Source: Aeromonas enteropelogenes (GTDB lineage: Bacteria; Pseudomonadota; Gammaproteobacteria; Enterobacterales; Aeromonadaceae). Taken from it: 64,000 nucleotides of DNA. Shown in pieces: positions 43,887 to 52,963 of this stretch. The DNA lies in assembly GCF_000819845.1 (NCBI RefSeq), contig NZ_CDCG01000026.1, forward strand, positions 152,130-216,129. The letters run 5' to 3'. The notes beneath the pieces were generated by a model. It was given only the letters and a program-made list of their open reading frames with translations, ran no database searches and was not told where the DNA came from. The position numbers and the translations under genes were made by a program. Numbering within the stretch: the stretch's first letter is position 1; each line of letters begins with the position of its first letter.

Positions 43887-43941
43887 CTTGTTACTCCTAT
43901 CCGTTGGCGCGCTGGCCAGTGAGTGATGGGGGGCGTGCCGC

Positions 43942-44940
43942 TCAGCGGCCCGGCTGGTAAATCTGGTCGAACAGGCCACCCTGGGCGAAGTGCTTCTGCT
44001 GGGCCTTGTTCCAATCCCCTTCCAGCTCCTTGACGGTAAACAGGGTCAATTTCGGGAACTGGGCGGCCGTCTCCTTGAGGATCGCCGGATTGCTGGGGCG
44101 ATAGTGATACTTGGCGATGATCCGTTGCCCTTCGTCTGAGTAGAGGTACTTCAGGTAGCCCTTGGCCACCGCCTCTGTGCCGTGCTTCCTGGCCACCTTG
44201 TCCACCACCGCCACCGGTGGCTCGGCCAGGATGGAGACCGACGGCACCACCAGCTCGAACTTGTCGCGGTTGCCGGCCTGGCCCAGCACCAGCAGGGCTT
44301 CGTTCTCCCACGCCAGCAACACGTCGCCAAGGCCCCGCTCGATAAAGCTGGTGGTTGCGCCACGGGCGCCGGAGTCCAGCACCTTCACATTTTTGAAGAG
44401 ATTGCCGACGAACTGCCTGGCCCCCTCTTCACTGCCGCTCTGCTTCAGGGCATAGCCCCAGGCGGCCAGATAGTTCCAGCGCGCCCCGCCGGAAGTTTTG
44501 GGATTGGGGGTGACGATGGCTACATCCTTGCGCACCAGATCCCCCCAATCCTTGATCTGCTTGGGATTGCCTTTGCGCACCAGGAAGACGATGGTGGAGG
44601 TGTAGGGGGCGGCGTTGTTGGCCAGGCGGCTCTGCCAGTCGGCGGCGATCAGCCCCGTCTTGGCGATGGCATCAACGTCATAGGCCAGTGCCAGCGAGAC
44701 GACGTCCGCTTCCAGTCCGTCCACCACGGCGCGGGCCTGCTTGCCGGAACCACCGTGGGACTGACTCACCACCACGTCGTCACCGGTTTTCGCCTTCCAC
44801 TCTTTGGCGAAGGCGGCGTTGTACTCCTGAAACAGCTCGCGGGTCGGATCGTAGGAGACGTTGAGCAGGCGGATCTCGGCGGCCCCCGCCTGGAAGGCCA
44901 GCAGAGAGAAGATTGTCAGGGCGGTCGTTCGCAGTGTCAT
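43942..44940 (-). CDS. sbp: Sulfate-binding periplasmic protein
   Basis: 332 aa with a signal peptide ending Ala-Gly-Ala-Ala near residue 20. The mature part begins [19 protein letters not shown] and includes [14 protein letters not shown], the sulfate-contact regions [18 protein letters not shown] and [15 protein letters not shown], and [13 protein letters not shown]. It is closer to Sbp than to CysP of E. coli. A GGAG ribosome site precedes the ATG. It delivers sulfate to CysTWA. Confidence 0.93.
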   Translation of the reverse strand: MTLRTTALTIFSLLAFQAGAAEIRLLNVSYDPTRELFQEYNAAFAKEWKAKTGDDVVVSQSHGGSGKQARAVVDGLEADVVSLALAYDVDAIAKTGLIAADWQSRLANNAAPYTSTIVFLVRKGNPKQIKDWGDLVRKDVAIVTPNPKTSGGARWNYLAAWGYALKQSGSEEGARQFVGNLFKNVKVLDSGARGATTSFIERGLGDVLLAWENEALLVLGQAGNRDKFELVVPSVSILAEPPVAVVDKVARKHGTEAVAKGYLKYLYSDEGQRIIAKYHYRPSNPAILKETAAQFPKLTLFTVKELEGDWNKAQQKHFAQGGLFDQIYQPGR

Positions 44941-45148
44941 GGTGATGCTCCTTATCGTTGGGTTAAGGACAGCATGCCGCGAAGCAGTTATGCCAAGAAG
45001 AAAGAAATAACGCTTTGCTTATCTCTTTTACTCATATAAATCCCCCAAAGGGCGTCATTCGTGCACTCTGTGAGCCAGACCCCTCTGCCCGTCAGCCGGC
45101 TGTGCCATCATGGGAGCAAGGCAGACACAGGGCGAAAAGGAGGTCGTT

Positions 45149-46411
45149 ATGTGGATCAATGCAGAACCGGTCAATGGCGCCCTGGTGTCGCTGGCCATCG
45201 GTCTTATCATCGGGCTGGAGCGCGGCTGGCAGGTGCGCCAGCTGGGGGACAACCAGCGCATCGCCGGGATGCGGACCTACGGCCTCATCGGCCTGCTCGG
45301 CGGGGTCTGTGCCCTGCTGCTGCCGACCCTTGGCCCCTGGCTGCCGCTGCTTGGCCTGCTGGCGGTGGTGATTGGCTGCGGCCTCTCGGTCTGGCTGGCC
45401 CAGCGCTGGCAGGGGGAGTTCGGCCTCACCAGCTCGGCAGCCATGCTGCTCACCTATCTGCTGGGCCTGATGTCGGTGCTGCTGAGCCCGAGCGAGGCGG
45501 TCGCCTGCGCCGTACTGGCGGCCCTGCTGATGGGGCTCAAGGGCAAGATCCAACAGGGCATGCTGTTTTTGAGCGAAACCGAATTTCACGCCACCCTGCG
45601 CTTTTTGCTCATCACCCTGGTACTGCTGCCGGTGCTGCCCAACGAGGAGATAGGGCCGCTCGATGCCTTCAACCCCTTCAAGATCTGGCTGATGGTGGTG
45701 ATCATCGCGGGCATCTCGTTTTGCGGCCACTTCGCGGTGCGCCTGCTCGGTACCCGCGCCGGGCTGGTGCTCACCAGCATGCTGGCAGGGCTCGCCTCCT
45801 CCACCGCCCTCACCCTGCAGTTTGCCCGCCTCAACAAGGAGCAGGGCGGGCTGGAGCGGCTGCTGGCTACCGGCATACTGCTGGCGGGGGCCACCATGTG
45901 GCTGCGGTTGCTGGTGCTGGTGCTGCTGATCCACAACGAGCTGGCGATGCGCCTCGCCGCCCCCCTGCTGCTGCTGGCGGTCACCGTCTACGGCTTCGCG
46001 TTCTGGTTCTGGCGCCAGCGCGAGGAGCTGACCGACGGCCCGGTGCAGCCCCAGACCAGCAACCCGCTGGATCTCGCCACCGCCATCAAGTTCGGCCTGC
46101 TGCTGGCGCTCATCGGCTTCATGGCTACTTTCCTGCAGAGCAAGGTGGGCAACTCCGGGGTCTATCTGCTGGCACTGGTCTCGGGGATCACCGACGTGGA
46201 CGCCATCACCCTCTCCCTCTCCCAGCTCTCCCACAAGGAGCTGGCGCTGGAGGTGGCAGCCCGCGGCATCCTGCTCGCCGGGCTGGTCAACTCACTGGTG
46301 AAGGGGCTGCTGGCACTCGGCATCGGCGGGCGCAGGCTGGGGCTGCGGGTGCTGCTCCCCTACTTCATCTCGGCCCTGCTGATCCTGCCGCTCATCTGGC
46401 CCGGCACCTGA
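45149..46411 (+). CDS. MgtC/SapB-like membrane protein with DUF4010
   Basis: 420 aa, about twelve membrane segments. The N-terminal MgtC-like region has IGLIIGLERGWQVR and GMRTYGLIGLLGG. The C-terminal DUF4010 half ends with ITDVDAITLSLSQL and a final helix. MgtC-type proteins are linked to Mg2+ and phosphate stress, but the DUF4010 fusions have no assigned function. The start at 45149 has AAGGAGG 7 nt upstream. Divergent from sbp. Confidence 0.84.
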   Translation: MWINAEPVNGALVSLAIGLIIGLERGWQVRQLGDNQRIAGMRTYGLIGLLGGVCALLLPTLGPWLPLLGLLAVVIGCGLSVWLAQRWQGEFGLTSSAAMLLTYLLGLMSVLLSPSEAVACAVLAALLMGLKGKIQQGMLFLSETEFHATLRFLLITLVLLPVLPNEEIGPLDAFNPFKIWLMVVIIAGISFCGHFAVRLLGTRAGLVLTSMLAGLASSTALTLQFARLNKEQGGLERLLATGILLAGATMWLRLLVLVLLIHNELAMRLAAPLLLLAVTVYGFAFWFWRQREELTDGPVQPQTSNPLDLATAIKFGLLLALIGFMATFLQSKVGNSGVYLLALVSGITDVDAITLSLSQLSHKELALEVAARGILLAGLVNSLVKGLLALGIGGRRLGLRVLLPYFISALLILPLIWPGT

Positions 46412-46488
46412 TCTTGCAGCAAGTGACAGCCTGACGCCCCAGCGCCGGTCACGTATACTGGCCTCTCTTGCATATTGTGGAGGTAAAC

Positions 46489-47079
46489 ATGGCAAGCGAC
46501 TGGGACAAGGTTCTGGCGGGGGGCGCCCTCGATAGCCAGAGCCAGGAGATAGCGAACGACCGGATCCGTGGTCAGGCGCTGCTGGCCGAGCTCAACGCCT
46601 CTTCGGCCGGCGACGAGGCCCTGCGACAGCGATTGTGCCGCGAGCTGTTCGGTCACTGCCCCGACTCCTGCTGGATCAGCACTCCCTTCACCTGTGAATT
46701 CGGCCGCAATATCCACATCGGCGAAAAGACCTTCTTCAATTTCAACGTCACCATACTCGACGTGGGTGAAGTGCATATCGGCAGCCATGTGCTGCTGGCC
46801 CCCAACGTGCAGATCTACACCGCCACCCACACTATGAACTACCTGGAGCGGCGCAACTGGACCGCCTACAACAAGCCGGTACACATTGGCGATGACTGCT
46901 GGATCGGTGGCGGTGCCATCATCTGCCCCGGCGTCACCATAGGCCCCCGCTCCATCATAGGGGCCGGCGCCGTGGTGACCCGCGACATCCCGGCCGACTC
47001 GGTGGCCGTGGGCAACCCGGCCCGGGTGATCCGCACCCTCGAGCAGGACGAAGAGCGCTGCCGGGAGCTGGCCCAATGA
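46489..47079 (+). CDS. Sugar O-acetyltransferase, LacA/Maa family
   Basis: 196 aa. An N-terminal helical Mac domain (about residues 5-55) is followed by a left-handed beta-helix of hexapeptide repeats (IHIGEKTFFNFNVTILD, VHIGSHVLLAPNVQIYTATH). The catalytic histidine is in YTATHTM, and the C-terminal IIGAGAVVTRDIPADSVAVGNPAR is diagnostic for maltose/galactoside acetyltransferases. GGAGGT precedes the ATG. The next gene overlaps in ATGA. Confidence 0.9.
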   Translation: MASDWDKVLAGGALDSQSQEIANDRIRGQALLAELNASSAGDEALRQRLCRELFGHCPDSCWISTPFTCEFGRNIHIGEKTFFNFNVTILDVGEVHIGSHVLLAPNVQIYTATHTMNYLERRNWTAYNKPVHIGDDCWIGGGAIICPGVTIGPRSIIGAGAVVTRDIPADSVAVGNPARVIRTLEQDEERCRELAQ

Positions 47080-47411
47080 TGGCGCTGGCCCTGCTGCCAC
47101 TCGGCTCGGCCCTGTGGCTCGGTCTCGACGGCCAACAGTGGTGGCCGCTGGCGGTGCTGCTGGTAATGAGTATGCTGACCGTGGCCGCCTACGCCTGGGA
47201 CAAGCGCCAGGCGGTGCGCGGCGAGTGGCGCATTCCCGAATCCCGCCTCCATCTGCTGGAGCTGTGCGGTGGCTGGCCCGGTGCCCTGGTGGCCCGCCAG
47301 TGGCTGCGTCACAAGACCCAAAAGCGCAGCTACCGGCTGGTGTTCTGGTTTATCGTGCTGCTGCACATCACCCTGTGGGGGCTCTGGATCGGCAGACCGC
47401 TCTGGCAATAA
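47076..47411 (+). CDS. DUF1294 membrane protein
   Basis: 111 aa with two or three membrane helices. The central AYAWDKRQAVRGEWRIPESRLHLLELCGGWPGALVARQWLRHKTQKRSY is the DUF1294 signature. Function unknown. It overlaps the acetyltransferase stop by 4 bp (ATGA), so the two are translationally coupled. Confidence 0.85.
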   Translation: MMALALLPLGSALWLGLDGQQWWPLAVLLVMSMLTVAAYAWDKRQAVRGEWRIPESRLHLLELCGGWPGALVARQWLRHKTQKRSYRLVFWFIVLLHITLWGLWIGRPLWQ

Positions 47412-47533
47412 CGCATCTATTGCAACCGCCATCACAAAGGGAGTCTGCGCCCCGTTGCGACGGACTGGTGACTGTGAGAAAACGGGGTGATCCCATTCAG
47501 TGATCGCCGTTAATGACGACAAGGAGTCGTGAC

Positions 47534-47746
47534 ATGACCATGTGGACAGGCATAGTCCTGATCGTGTTTATCAGCGTGCTGTTTGGCTATCTCGGCAAGC
47601 GGGCCCGCTACCAGATGGGGGATGCCCGCATCACGGATCGCCTCGGCAAGCAGGATCAGGTCATCAGGGAGCTGCAAGAGCGGGTGGCCAACCTGGAGGC
47701 TATCGTCATCGAAGAGGAGAAGCGCCGCCCGTTCAAGGAGCTGTGA
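47534..47746 (+). CDS. Small PspB-like membrane protein
   Basis: 70 aa. One N-terminal membrane helix (about residues 4-20), a short basic stretch, then a coiled coil QVIRELQERVANLEAIVIEEE. The layout and the LQERVANLEAIV end recall PspB of the phage-shock response, but no psp genes are nearby. AAGGAG lies 8 nt before the ATG. A strong terminator follows directly, so it is a monocistronic gene or the tail of the acetyltransferase transcript. Confidence 0.6.
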   Translation: MTMWTGIVLIVFISVLFGYLGKRARYQMGDARITDRLGKQDQVIRELQERVANLEAIVIEEEKRRPFKEL

Positions 47747-47773
47747 AACACTCTCCCCATCCGTCTCCCAAAC

Positions 47774-47808
47774 ACAGAGGGCTGCACCATGCAGCCCTCT
47801 GTCGTTTT
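47774..47808 (+). terminator. Terminator after the PspB-like gene
   Basis: Perfect 13-bp stem ACAGAGGGCTGCA/TGCAGCCCTCTGT with a 3-nt loop and CGTTTT after it. Faces the convergent yrfG gene. Confidence 0.9.
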
Positions 47809-47828
47809 AAGCCAGCGGTTTAGTCCGC

Positions 47829-48497
47829 TCAGACTGCCAGCGGCAACAGCTCGGCGTAATCCCGGATCGCCGGGAAAGCGGTGATCTGCTGTTCGGGTTG
47901 GCAGCTGTCCGGATTCTGGATGGCGAGCTGAAAACCGATACCGTAGTCGGCGGCGGCGCGCAGGATCCGCTCGCTGTCATCGACAAACAGGGTGCGGGCC
48001 GGGTCAAACGCCAGCCGCTGCGCCAGCGCCTGCCAGCAGTGCTGACTCTCCTTCGACCAGCCCAGCTCATGGGTGCTCACCAGCTGATCCAGATGTTCCC
48101 CCAATCCGAGCCGCGCATCCTTGACCGACAGGCTGGCCGGATGGGCGTTGGTAAACAGCACCAGCTTTTTGCCCGCCGCCCGCAGCGCGGCCAGAAAGGG
48201 GATGGCATGGGGCCGCCACTGGATCTTCTCCAGGGTCTCCTGCTTGAGGGCGCGAATATCCAGCCCCAGAGTCTGGCTCCAGTAATCGACACAGTACCAA
48301 TTGAGAGTGCCGTTGACGGCGTGGTAGTGCGCGTCTATCCGCGCCCTGGCCTCGGCCAGCGGCAAGCCGTGCTGCTCGGCGTAGCGCTCGGGGACCAGCT
48401 GCTGCCACAAATGGTTGTCGAAATGCAGATCGATCAGGGTGCCATCCATATCGAGCAGAACGGTATCTATCTGGTGCCAGGGCAATCGGGTCGGCAT
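47829..48497 (-). CDS. yrfG: HAD-family GMP/IMP nucleotidase
   Basis: 222 aa. Motif I VLLDMDGTLIDL, motif II LFTNAHP, motif III lysine in GWSKESQ, motif IV LFVDDSERIL. The LNWYCVDYWSQTLGLDI segment is nearly the same as in E. coli YrfG, which dephosphorylates GMP and IMP. The start at 48497 has AGGAGA. Divergent from nudE, as in other gammaproteobacteria where the two are neighbours. Confidence 0.9.
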   Translation of the reverse strand: MPTRLPWHQIDTVLLDMDGTLIDLHFDNHLWQQLVPERYAEQHGLPLAEARARIDAHYHAVNGTLNWYCVDYWSQTLGLDIRALKQETLEKIQWRPHAIPFLAALRAAGKKLVLFTNAHPASLSVKDARLGLGEHLDQLVSTHELGWSKESQHCWQALAQRLAFDPARTLFVDDSERILRAAADYGIGFQLAIQNPDSCQPEQQITAFPAIRDYAELLPLAV

Positions 48498-48643
48498 GGG
48501 GTCTCCTGAAGCAAGCGTCATGAAAAAAACCGGGGGGCAGTATAACGATTTTTCCATCCCCTTTCGCGCCCTTGTCCCGTGGTGTTCGGGGTGGGAGTCG
48601 TTTACTCTTGAAGCACGATTTTTTAACGAGCAACCCGCGGTCG

Positions 48644-49252
48644 ATGAGCAACCACCACAAGAACAAACCCGAACACATCCGTGTCGAGATCCTGGACCAC
48701 GACAAACCCAAGCCGGAGATCCTCAAGGCCGAGCTGGTGGCCGAGAGTCGCCTGTTCAAGGTGGAGTCCCTGCACCTGAAATTCACCAATGGCGAAGAAC
48801 GGATCTACGAGCGGATGCGCGGCGGCAACCGGGGTGCCGTCATGGTGGTGCCCCTGTTCGATGCCCACACCCTGCTGCTGGTGCGCGAATACGCGGCGGG
48901 CACCCACTCTTACGAGCTCGGCTTTCCCAAGGGGCTGATCGACCCAGGCGAAGACGCCCTGGAGGCGGGCAACCGCGAATTGATGGAGGAGGCTGGCTTT
49001 GGTGCCCGCACCCTGATCCCCCTCAAACAGGTGTCGCTGGCACCGGGCTACTTCTCCAGCCGGATGGAGATACTGCTGGCCCGGGATCTCTTCCCCGAGC
49101 AAAGGATCGGTGACGAGCCAGAACCCCTCGAGGTGATCCCCTGGCCGCTGAACCGGATCGACGATTTGCTGGCGCGCCCCGACTTTACCGAGTCGCGCAG
49201 CATCTGCGCCCTGCTGCTGGCCCGCAAGTGGCTGGCGGAGCAGGAAAACTAG
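48644..49252 (+). CDS. nudE: ADP compounds hydrolase NudE
   Basis: 202 aa. Nudix box GLIDPGEDALEAGNRELMEEAG gives the full GX5EX7REUXEEXG pattern. The N-terminal part (RLFKVESLHLKFTNGEERIYERM) and GYFSSRMEILLARDLFPE match NudE, which hydrolyses ADP-ribose, NADH and Ap3A. The ribosome site before the ATG is weak. 41 bp upstream of cysQ on the same strand. Confidence 0.9.
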   Translation: MSNHHKNKPEHIRVEILDHDKPKPEILKAELVAESRLFKVESLHLKFTNGEERIYERMRGGNRGAVMVVPLFDAHTLLLVREYAAGTHSYELGFPKGLIDPGEDALEAGNRELMEEAGFGARTLIPLKQVSLAPGYFSSRMEILLARDLFPEQRIGDEPEPLEVIPWPLNRIDDLLARPDFTESRSICALLLARKWLAEQEN

Positions 49253-49293
49253 CCCGCTCGCGGGCATCGGCAATAAAGACAGAGGATAACGAA

Positions 49294-50115
49294 ATGCAGG
49301 AGTTGTTGGCCTGGGTGCCAGGGGTCAAGGAGATCGCCCGCGAAGCGGGGCGGATCCTTCACGAAATCTATCACGGCGGTCAGTTCGAGCGTCAGCTGAA
49401 GGAGGATGCGACCCCGGTCACCAGTGCCGACCTTGCTGCCGATGCCTACCTCAAACAGGCGCTGTCGGCGCTCACTCCCCACGTGCCTGTGCTGACCGAG
49501 GAGGCCGCCGACATCCCCTTCAGCCTGAGATCCAACTGGCGGCAATACTGGCTGGTGGATCCCCTCGACGGCACCGGCGAGTTCATCGCCGGTAGCGGCG
49601 ACTTCGCCACCCTGATCGCCCTGGTACGGGATAATGTGCCCGTGCTCGGCGTCATCTATGCCCCCGAGTCCGACGTACTCTACTGGGCGGTACGCGGCCA
49701 TGGCGCCTTCAAGGAGGTGGATGGCGAAGTACATCCCATCAGCGCCATGCACCACGAGCACAATCAGCCCGACTCGCTGGTGGTGGCCATCAGCCGTCGC
49801 CAGAAACTGGAAAACCTGACCCGTCGCCTCAACCCGGCCATCAACTACGAGTTGATCCCGCTCGGCTCCAGCTCCCTCAAATCCTGCCTGGTGGCGGAGG
49901 GGGCGGCCGATTGCTACGTGCGGCTCGGTCCCACCGGCGAGTGGGATACTGCTGCTGCCCAGTGCATCGTCGAGGCGGCCGGTGGCCGCATCCTCAGCCT
50001 GACGCTGCAACCGCTCAGTTACAACGAGACGGAGTCGCTGGAGAACCCTGACTTCATCGTGATGGGGGATCCGGATCTCGCCTGGAACAAGATCCTGGTT
50101 CAGCAGCCTGGTTGA
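49294..50115 (+). CDS. cysQ: 3'(2'),5'-bisphosphate nucleotidase CysQ
   Basis: 273 aa of the inositol monophosphatase superfamily. Metal-site motifs are TEEAAD, DPLDGTGEF and WDTAAAQCIVEAAGG. It removes the 3' phosphate from PAP formed during sulfate assimilation. AGAGGA lies before the ATG at 49294. It probably shares a transcript with nudE. Confidence 0.92.
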   Translation: MQELLAWVPGVKEIAREAGRILHEIYHGGQFERQLKEDATPVTSADLAADAYLKQALSALTPHVPVLTEEAADIPFSLRSNWRQYWLVDPLDGTGEFIAGSGDFATLIALVRDNVPVLGVIYAPESDVLYWAVRGHGAFKEVDGEVHPISAMHHEHNQPDSLVVAISRRQKLENLTRRLNPAINYELIPLGSSSLKSCLVAEGAADCYVRLGPTGEWDTAAAQCIVEAAGGRILSLTLQPLSYNETESLENPDFIVMGDPDLAWNKILVQQPG

Positions 50116-50517
50116 TATGTCATCGGACAGCGCAAAGAGGCGGCTACCAGGCTGCCTCTTTGCTTGGTGTGATCCGCTGGCTATATCGACAATGGGTAGG
50201 GATATCCTCTGGCAAATGGTGAGAATGATAGTGAATCATCACAACCGAATCCGGAGTATCGGCATGATTTTCATGTAATTCTGAAAACACTCAGTTAGCC
50301 GAGACAAAAAATTAATTATGAATGAAAATTAGGATTTATATCCTGATATTTTTTATATTTCCAGTTTTACTTAATTTCGCAAACCCGATTCTATTCCCAA
50401 TTTCACTGGCTTTCGCCCATTATGGTAGTGATATGTTTCACCCCGGATTTTTGAGAATTAAATCCCGATAAACCACAATAAGCTCAGATTAAAACACTAA
50501 CAAAAAGTGAATTATCA
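50116..50517. other. 402-bp intergenic region upstream of the serine-type permease
   Basis: Holds the cysQ terminator, then about 300 bp of AT-rich sequence that must include the permease promoter. An AGGAT-TTAT-ATCCT inverted repeat occurs at 50331-50344. No gene seen. Confidence 0.5.
50132..50163 (+). terminator. Terminator hairpin of cysQ
   Basis: 10-bp perfect stem GCAAAGAGGC/GCCTCTTTGC extended by three inner pairs. Only a short T-rich tail. Confidence 0.65.
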
Positions 50518-51789
50518 ATGAGTTTATCTACAGAGGCATCCCGGGAGCTCTCCGGTTCCCAATCCACCCTTGCCACCGCCAGCAGCTGGCGCCGTCACGA
50601 TACCCACTGGGTCATCAGCCTGTTTGGTACCGCCGTCGGTGCCGGCATCCTGTTTCTGCCCATCAACCTGGGTCTGGGCGGGATCTGGCCCCTCATCATA
50701 GTCGCCGTGCTGGCTGGCCCCATGACCTTCTTGGCCCACCGCGGGCTGGCGCGCTTCGTGCTGTCCTCTTCCCGCCCCCACGCCGATTTCACCGATGTGG
50801 CCGAGGAGCACTTCGGCAAGATGGCCGGCCGCCTCATCTCGACGCTCTACTTCCTCTCCATCTTCCCGATCCTGCTCATCTACGGCGTGGGACTGACCAA
50901 CACGGTGGAGAGCTTTATGGTCAACCAGCTCGGCATGGCCTCCCCGGATCGGGTGATGCTCTCCGGCATGCTGGTGTTCGCCATGATCGCCGTGATGCTG
51001 GCGGGAGAGAAGGCGATGCTGCGAGCCTTCGCCTTCATGGTCTACCCGCTGGCGGCCATACTGGCGGCCCTCTCCTGCTATCTGATCCCCCAGTGGCAGT
51101 GGCCACAGATGAGCGCATTTGAGGGCGGCAGCTTCCTCAACACCGTCTGGCTGGCGCTGCCGGTGACCGTATTCGCCTTCAGTCATGCCGCCGCCATCTC
51201 GGGCTTTGCCAACGTGCAGCGCCGGGAATATGGCGAGCAGGCCGAGGCCAAGAGCGGCCAGATCCTGCGCAACACCACCATCATGCTGGTGGGCTTCGTA
51301 CTCTTCTTCGTCTTCTCCTGCGTGCTGAGCCTCACTCCGGCCCAGCTGGCGCAGGCCAAGGCCCAGAATGTCTCCGTGCTCTCCTATCTCGCCAACATCA
51401 CCGACAACCCGGTGATCGTGACCCTGGGGCCGCTCATCGCCTTCATCGCCATCAGCTCCTCCTTCCTCGGCCACTTCCTGGGAGCGCGAGAGAGCCTCAA
51501 GACCCTGATCGCCAAGCCCACCGGCCTGTCGCTGGCCAGGGCCGACAAGCTGGGCATCGCCCTGATGTTCTTCTCCATCTGGGGTGCGGCCGTGGTCAAC
51601 CCGGGTATCCTCGGCCTGATGGAGACCCTCTCCGGCCCCGTCATCGCCATGATCCTCTTCATCATGCCGGTAGTGGCCATCTACAAGGTGAAGTCGCTGG
51701 CGCGCTTCCGTCACCCTTGGACCAACGGCTTCATCCTGCTGACCGGCTCCCTAGCGGTTTCTGCACTGCTCTTCAGCCTGCTGAAGTAA
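50518..51789 (+). CDS. HAAAP-family serine permease (SdaC-like)
   Basis: 423 aa, about eleven membrane helices. FGTAVGAGILFLPINLGLGGIWPLI, PMTFLAHRGLARFVLSS, SCVLSLTPAQLAQAKAQNVSVLSYLAN and SSFLGHFLGARE follow E. coli SdaC/TdcC closely, slightly nearer to SdaC. It should import L-serine (or threonine) with H+. Only a weak ribosome site is visible. Bounded by terminators on both sides. Confidence 0.86.
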   Translation: MSLSTEASRELSGSQSTLATASSWRRHDTHWVISLFGTAVGAGILFLPINLGLGGIWPLIIVAVLAGPMTFLAHRGLARFVLSSSRPHADFTDVAEEHFGKMAGRLISTLYFLSIFPILLIYGVGLTNTVESFMVNQLGMASPDRVMLSGMLVFAMIAVMLAGEKAMLRAFAFMVYPLAAILAALSCYLIPQWQWPQMSAFEGGSFLNTVWLALPVTVFAFSHAAAISGFANVQRREYGEQAEAKSGQILRNTTIMLVGFVLFFVFSCVLSLTPAQLAQAKAQNVSVLSYLANITDNPVIVTLGPLIAFIAISSSFLGHFLGARESLKTLIAKPTGLSLARADKLGIALMFFSIWGAAVVNPGILGLMETLSGPVIAMILFIMPVVAIYKVKSLARFRHPWTNGFILLTGSLAVSALLFSLLK

Positions 51790-51803
51790 CAAGATGCAAA
51801 GAG

Positions 51804-51834
51804 AAAGAGGCGACCCTGTGGTCGCCTCTTTTGT
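51804..51834. terminator. Terminator between the permease and csaA-like genes
   Basis: 12-bp perfect stem AAAGAGGCGACC/GGTCGCCTCTTT with CTGT loop, A-rich left and T-rich right flanks; convergent genes. Confidence 0.88.
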
Positions 51835-51851
51835 CTCTGTGTCGCACCGGT

Positions 51852-52190
51852 TTACCCCAGCCTGGCACCGTTCTCCACCGCCTGCTCCGGGATGGCCATC
51901 ACCACGGCGCCATCCGCCCGGTAGAAACCGGTCAGCAGAAATTCGGACTGGAAGGGGCCAATCTGTTTGGTCGGGAAGTTCACCACGGCGATGATCTGAC
52001 GGCCAACCAGCTCCTCTGGCTGGTAGAGATCCGTTATCTGGGCACTGCTCTTGCGCACGCCGAGCTCGGGACCAAAATCCGCCCACACCTTGTAGGCGGG
52101 CTTGCGCGCCTCGGGAAAGGGTTCGACCCGCACCAGGGTGCCCACCCGCAACTCCACCATCTCGAAATCCTGCCAGCTTATGGTCTGCAT
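51852..52190 (-). CDS. csaA: CsaA-like tRNA-binding protein
   Basis: 112 aa, a single tRNA-binding OB fold. DFEMVELRVGTLVRVEPFPEARKPAYKVWADFG and SSAQITDLY with VNFPTKQIGPFQSEFLLTGF match Bacillus CsaA along its length, better than E. coli YgjH. CsaA binds tRNA and has chaperone activity in vitro. The start at 52190 has AGGAG. Confidence 0.88.
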   Translation of the reverse strand: MQTISWQDFEMVELRVGTLVRVEPFPEARKPAYKVWADFGPELGVRKSSAQITDLYQPEELVGRQIIAVVNFPTKQIGPFQSEFLLTGFYRADGAVVMAIPEQAVENGARLG

Positions 52191-52399
52191 TCCGGCTCCT
52201 CGTCCCGCCAATGTCTCATGAGACTCATGCATGCCCCGAAATACCAGCCCTTGTCTTCGGCAAACGGCCGCTTCGTGACGGCTGTCGGTCACCGGGCAAC
52301 GCAAGAGAAGAGAGCGCCGGTCAGGCGACAACAAGAGTGGCGGAGAGAACCAATGTGCGCGGGTAGCGGCGAAGGCGGCAATGGGGGATGGCAGATAGC

Positions 52400-52426
52400 A
52401 ATGACGCGGCCATCAGCCGCGTCATT
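52400..52426 (-). terminator. Hairpin after metJ
   Basis: 11-bp perfect stem AATGACGCGGC/GCCGCGTCATT, 5-nt loop, 9 bp after the metJ stop. No U-tract on the minus strand. Confidence 0.45.
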
Positions 52427-52434
52427 GAAAGGGG

Positions 52435-52758
52435 TTATTCCTTGTCGAAATCTTCGATTTCCTTGCCCAGCGCCTCCATGATCGCACGCGCTTCGGCAGG
52501 CACGCTGTCCGGATGATCCTTGCGAAGATCGTCGTCGCAGGGCAGCGGCTGACCGGTGAAGGCATGCAGGAAAGCTTCACAGAGCAGCTCGCTGTTGGTC
52601 GCATGACGCAGGTTGTTCACCTGACGGCGGGTGCGTTCATCGGTCAGTACTTTCAGCACCTTGAGCGGGATCGAGACGGTAATCTTCTTGACCTGTTCGC
52701 TCTTCTTACCGTGTTCCGCGTAGGGGCTGACGTAGTCGCCGTTCCACTCTGTTCCCAT
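52435..52758 (-). CDS. metJ: Methionine regulon repressor MetJ
   Basis: 107 aa ribbon-helix-helix repressor using S-adenosylmethionine as corepressor. Residues about 13-70 ([61 protein letters not shown]) are almost identical to E. coli MetJ; the beta-strand KKITVSIP contacts DNA. The C terminus is more acidic than in E. coli. Divergent from metB with met boxes between. Confidence 0.95.
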   Translation of the reverse strand: MGTEWNGDYVSPYAEHGKKSEQVKKITVSIPLKVLKVLTDERTRRQVNNLRHATNSELLCEAFLHAFTGQPLPCDDDLRKDHPDSVPAEARAIMEALGKEIEDFDKE

Positions 52759-52831
52759 GACTCACCTGTTCTCATTTGGCCGTGAGCGCGGATTTTAACC
52801 CTTAAGGAAATCAATGGCAATCCAACGGCAA

Positions 52832-52855
52832 AGCCATTTAGACGTCTAGAGCTAT
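52832..52855. promoter_or_regulatory. Met boxes (MetJ operator)
   Basis: Three tandem 8-bp units with the central one a perfect AGACGTCT (52840-52847) and flanking units matching 5 of 8. MetJ binds such tandem arrays cooperatively. They abut the metB -35 hexamer. Confidence 0.85.
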
Positions 52856-52883
52856 TGACGGCTTTTTCTTGCTCGCGTAGTGT
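52855..52883 (+). promoter_or_regulatory. Inferred metB promoter
   Basis: TTGACG (52855-52860), 17-bp spacer, TAGTGT (52878-52883), about 80 bp before metB. The overlap with the met boxes explains repression. Confidence 0.55.
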
Positions 52884-52963
52884 GAATCACCATAGGCCAG
52901 CAATGGCGGGATAACGCGTGACAGCAAGATGCCTGCGTTCGAAGAGACATCAAGGAGAGTGAT

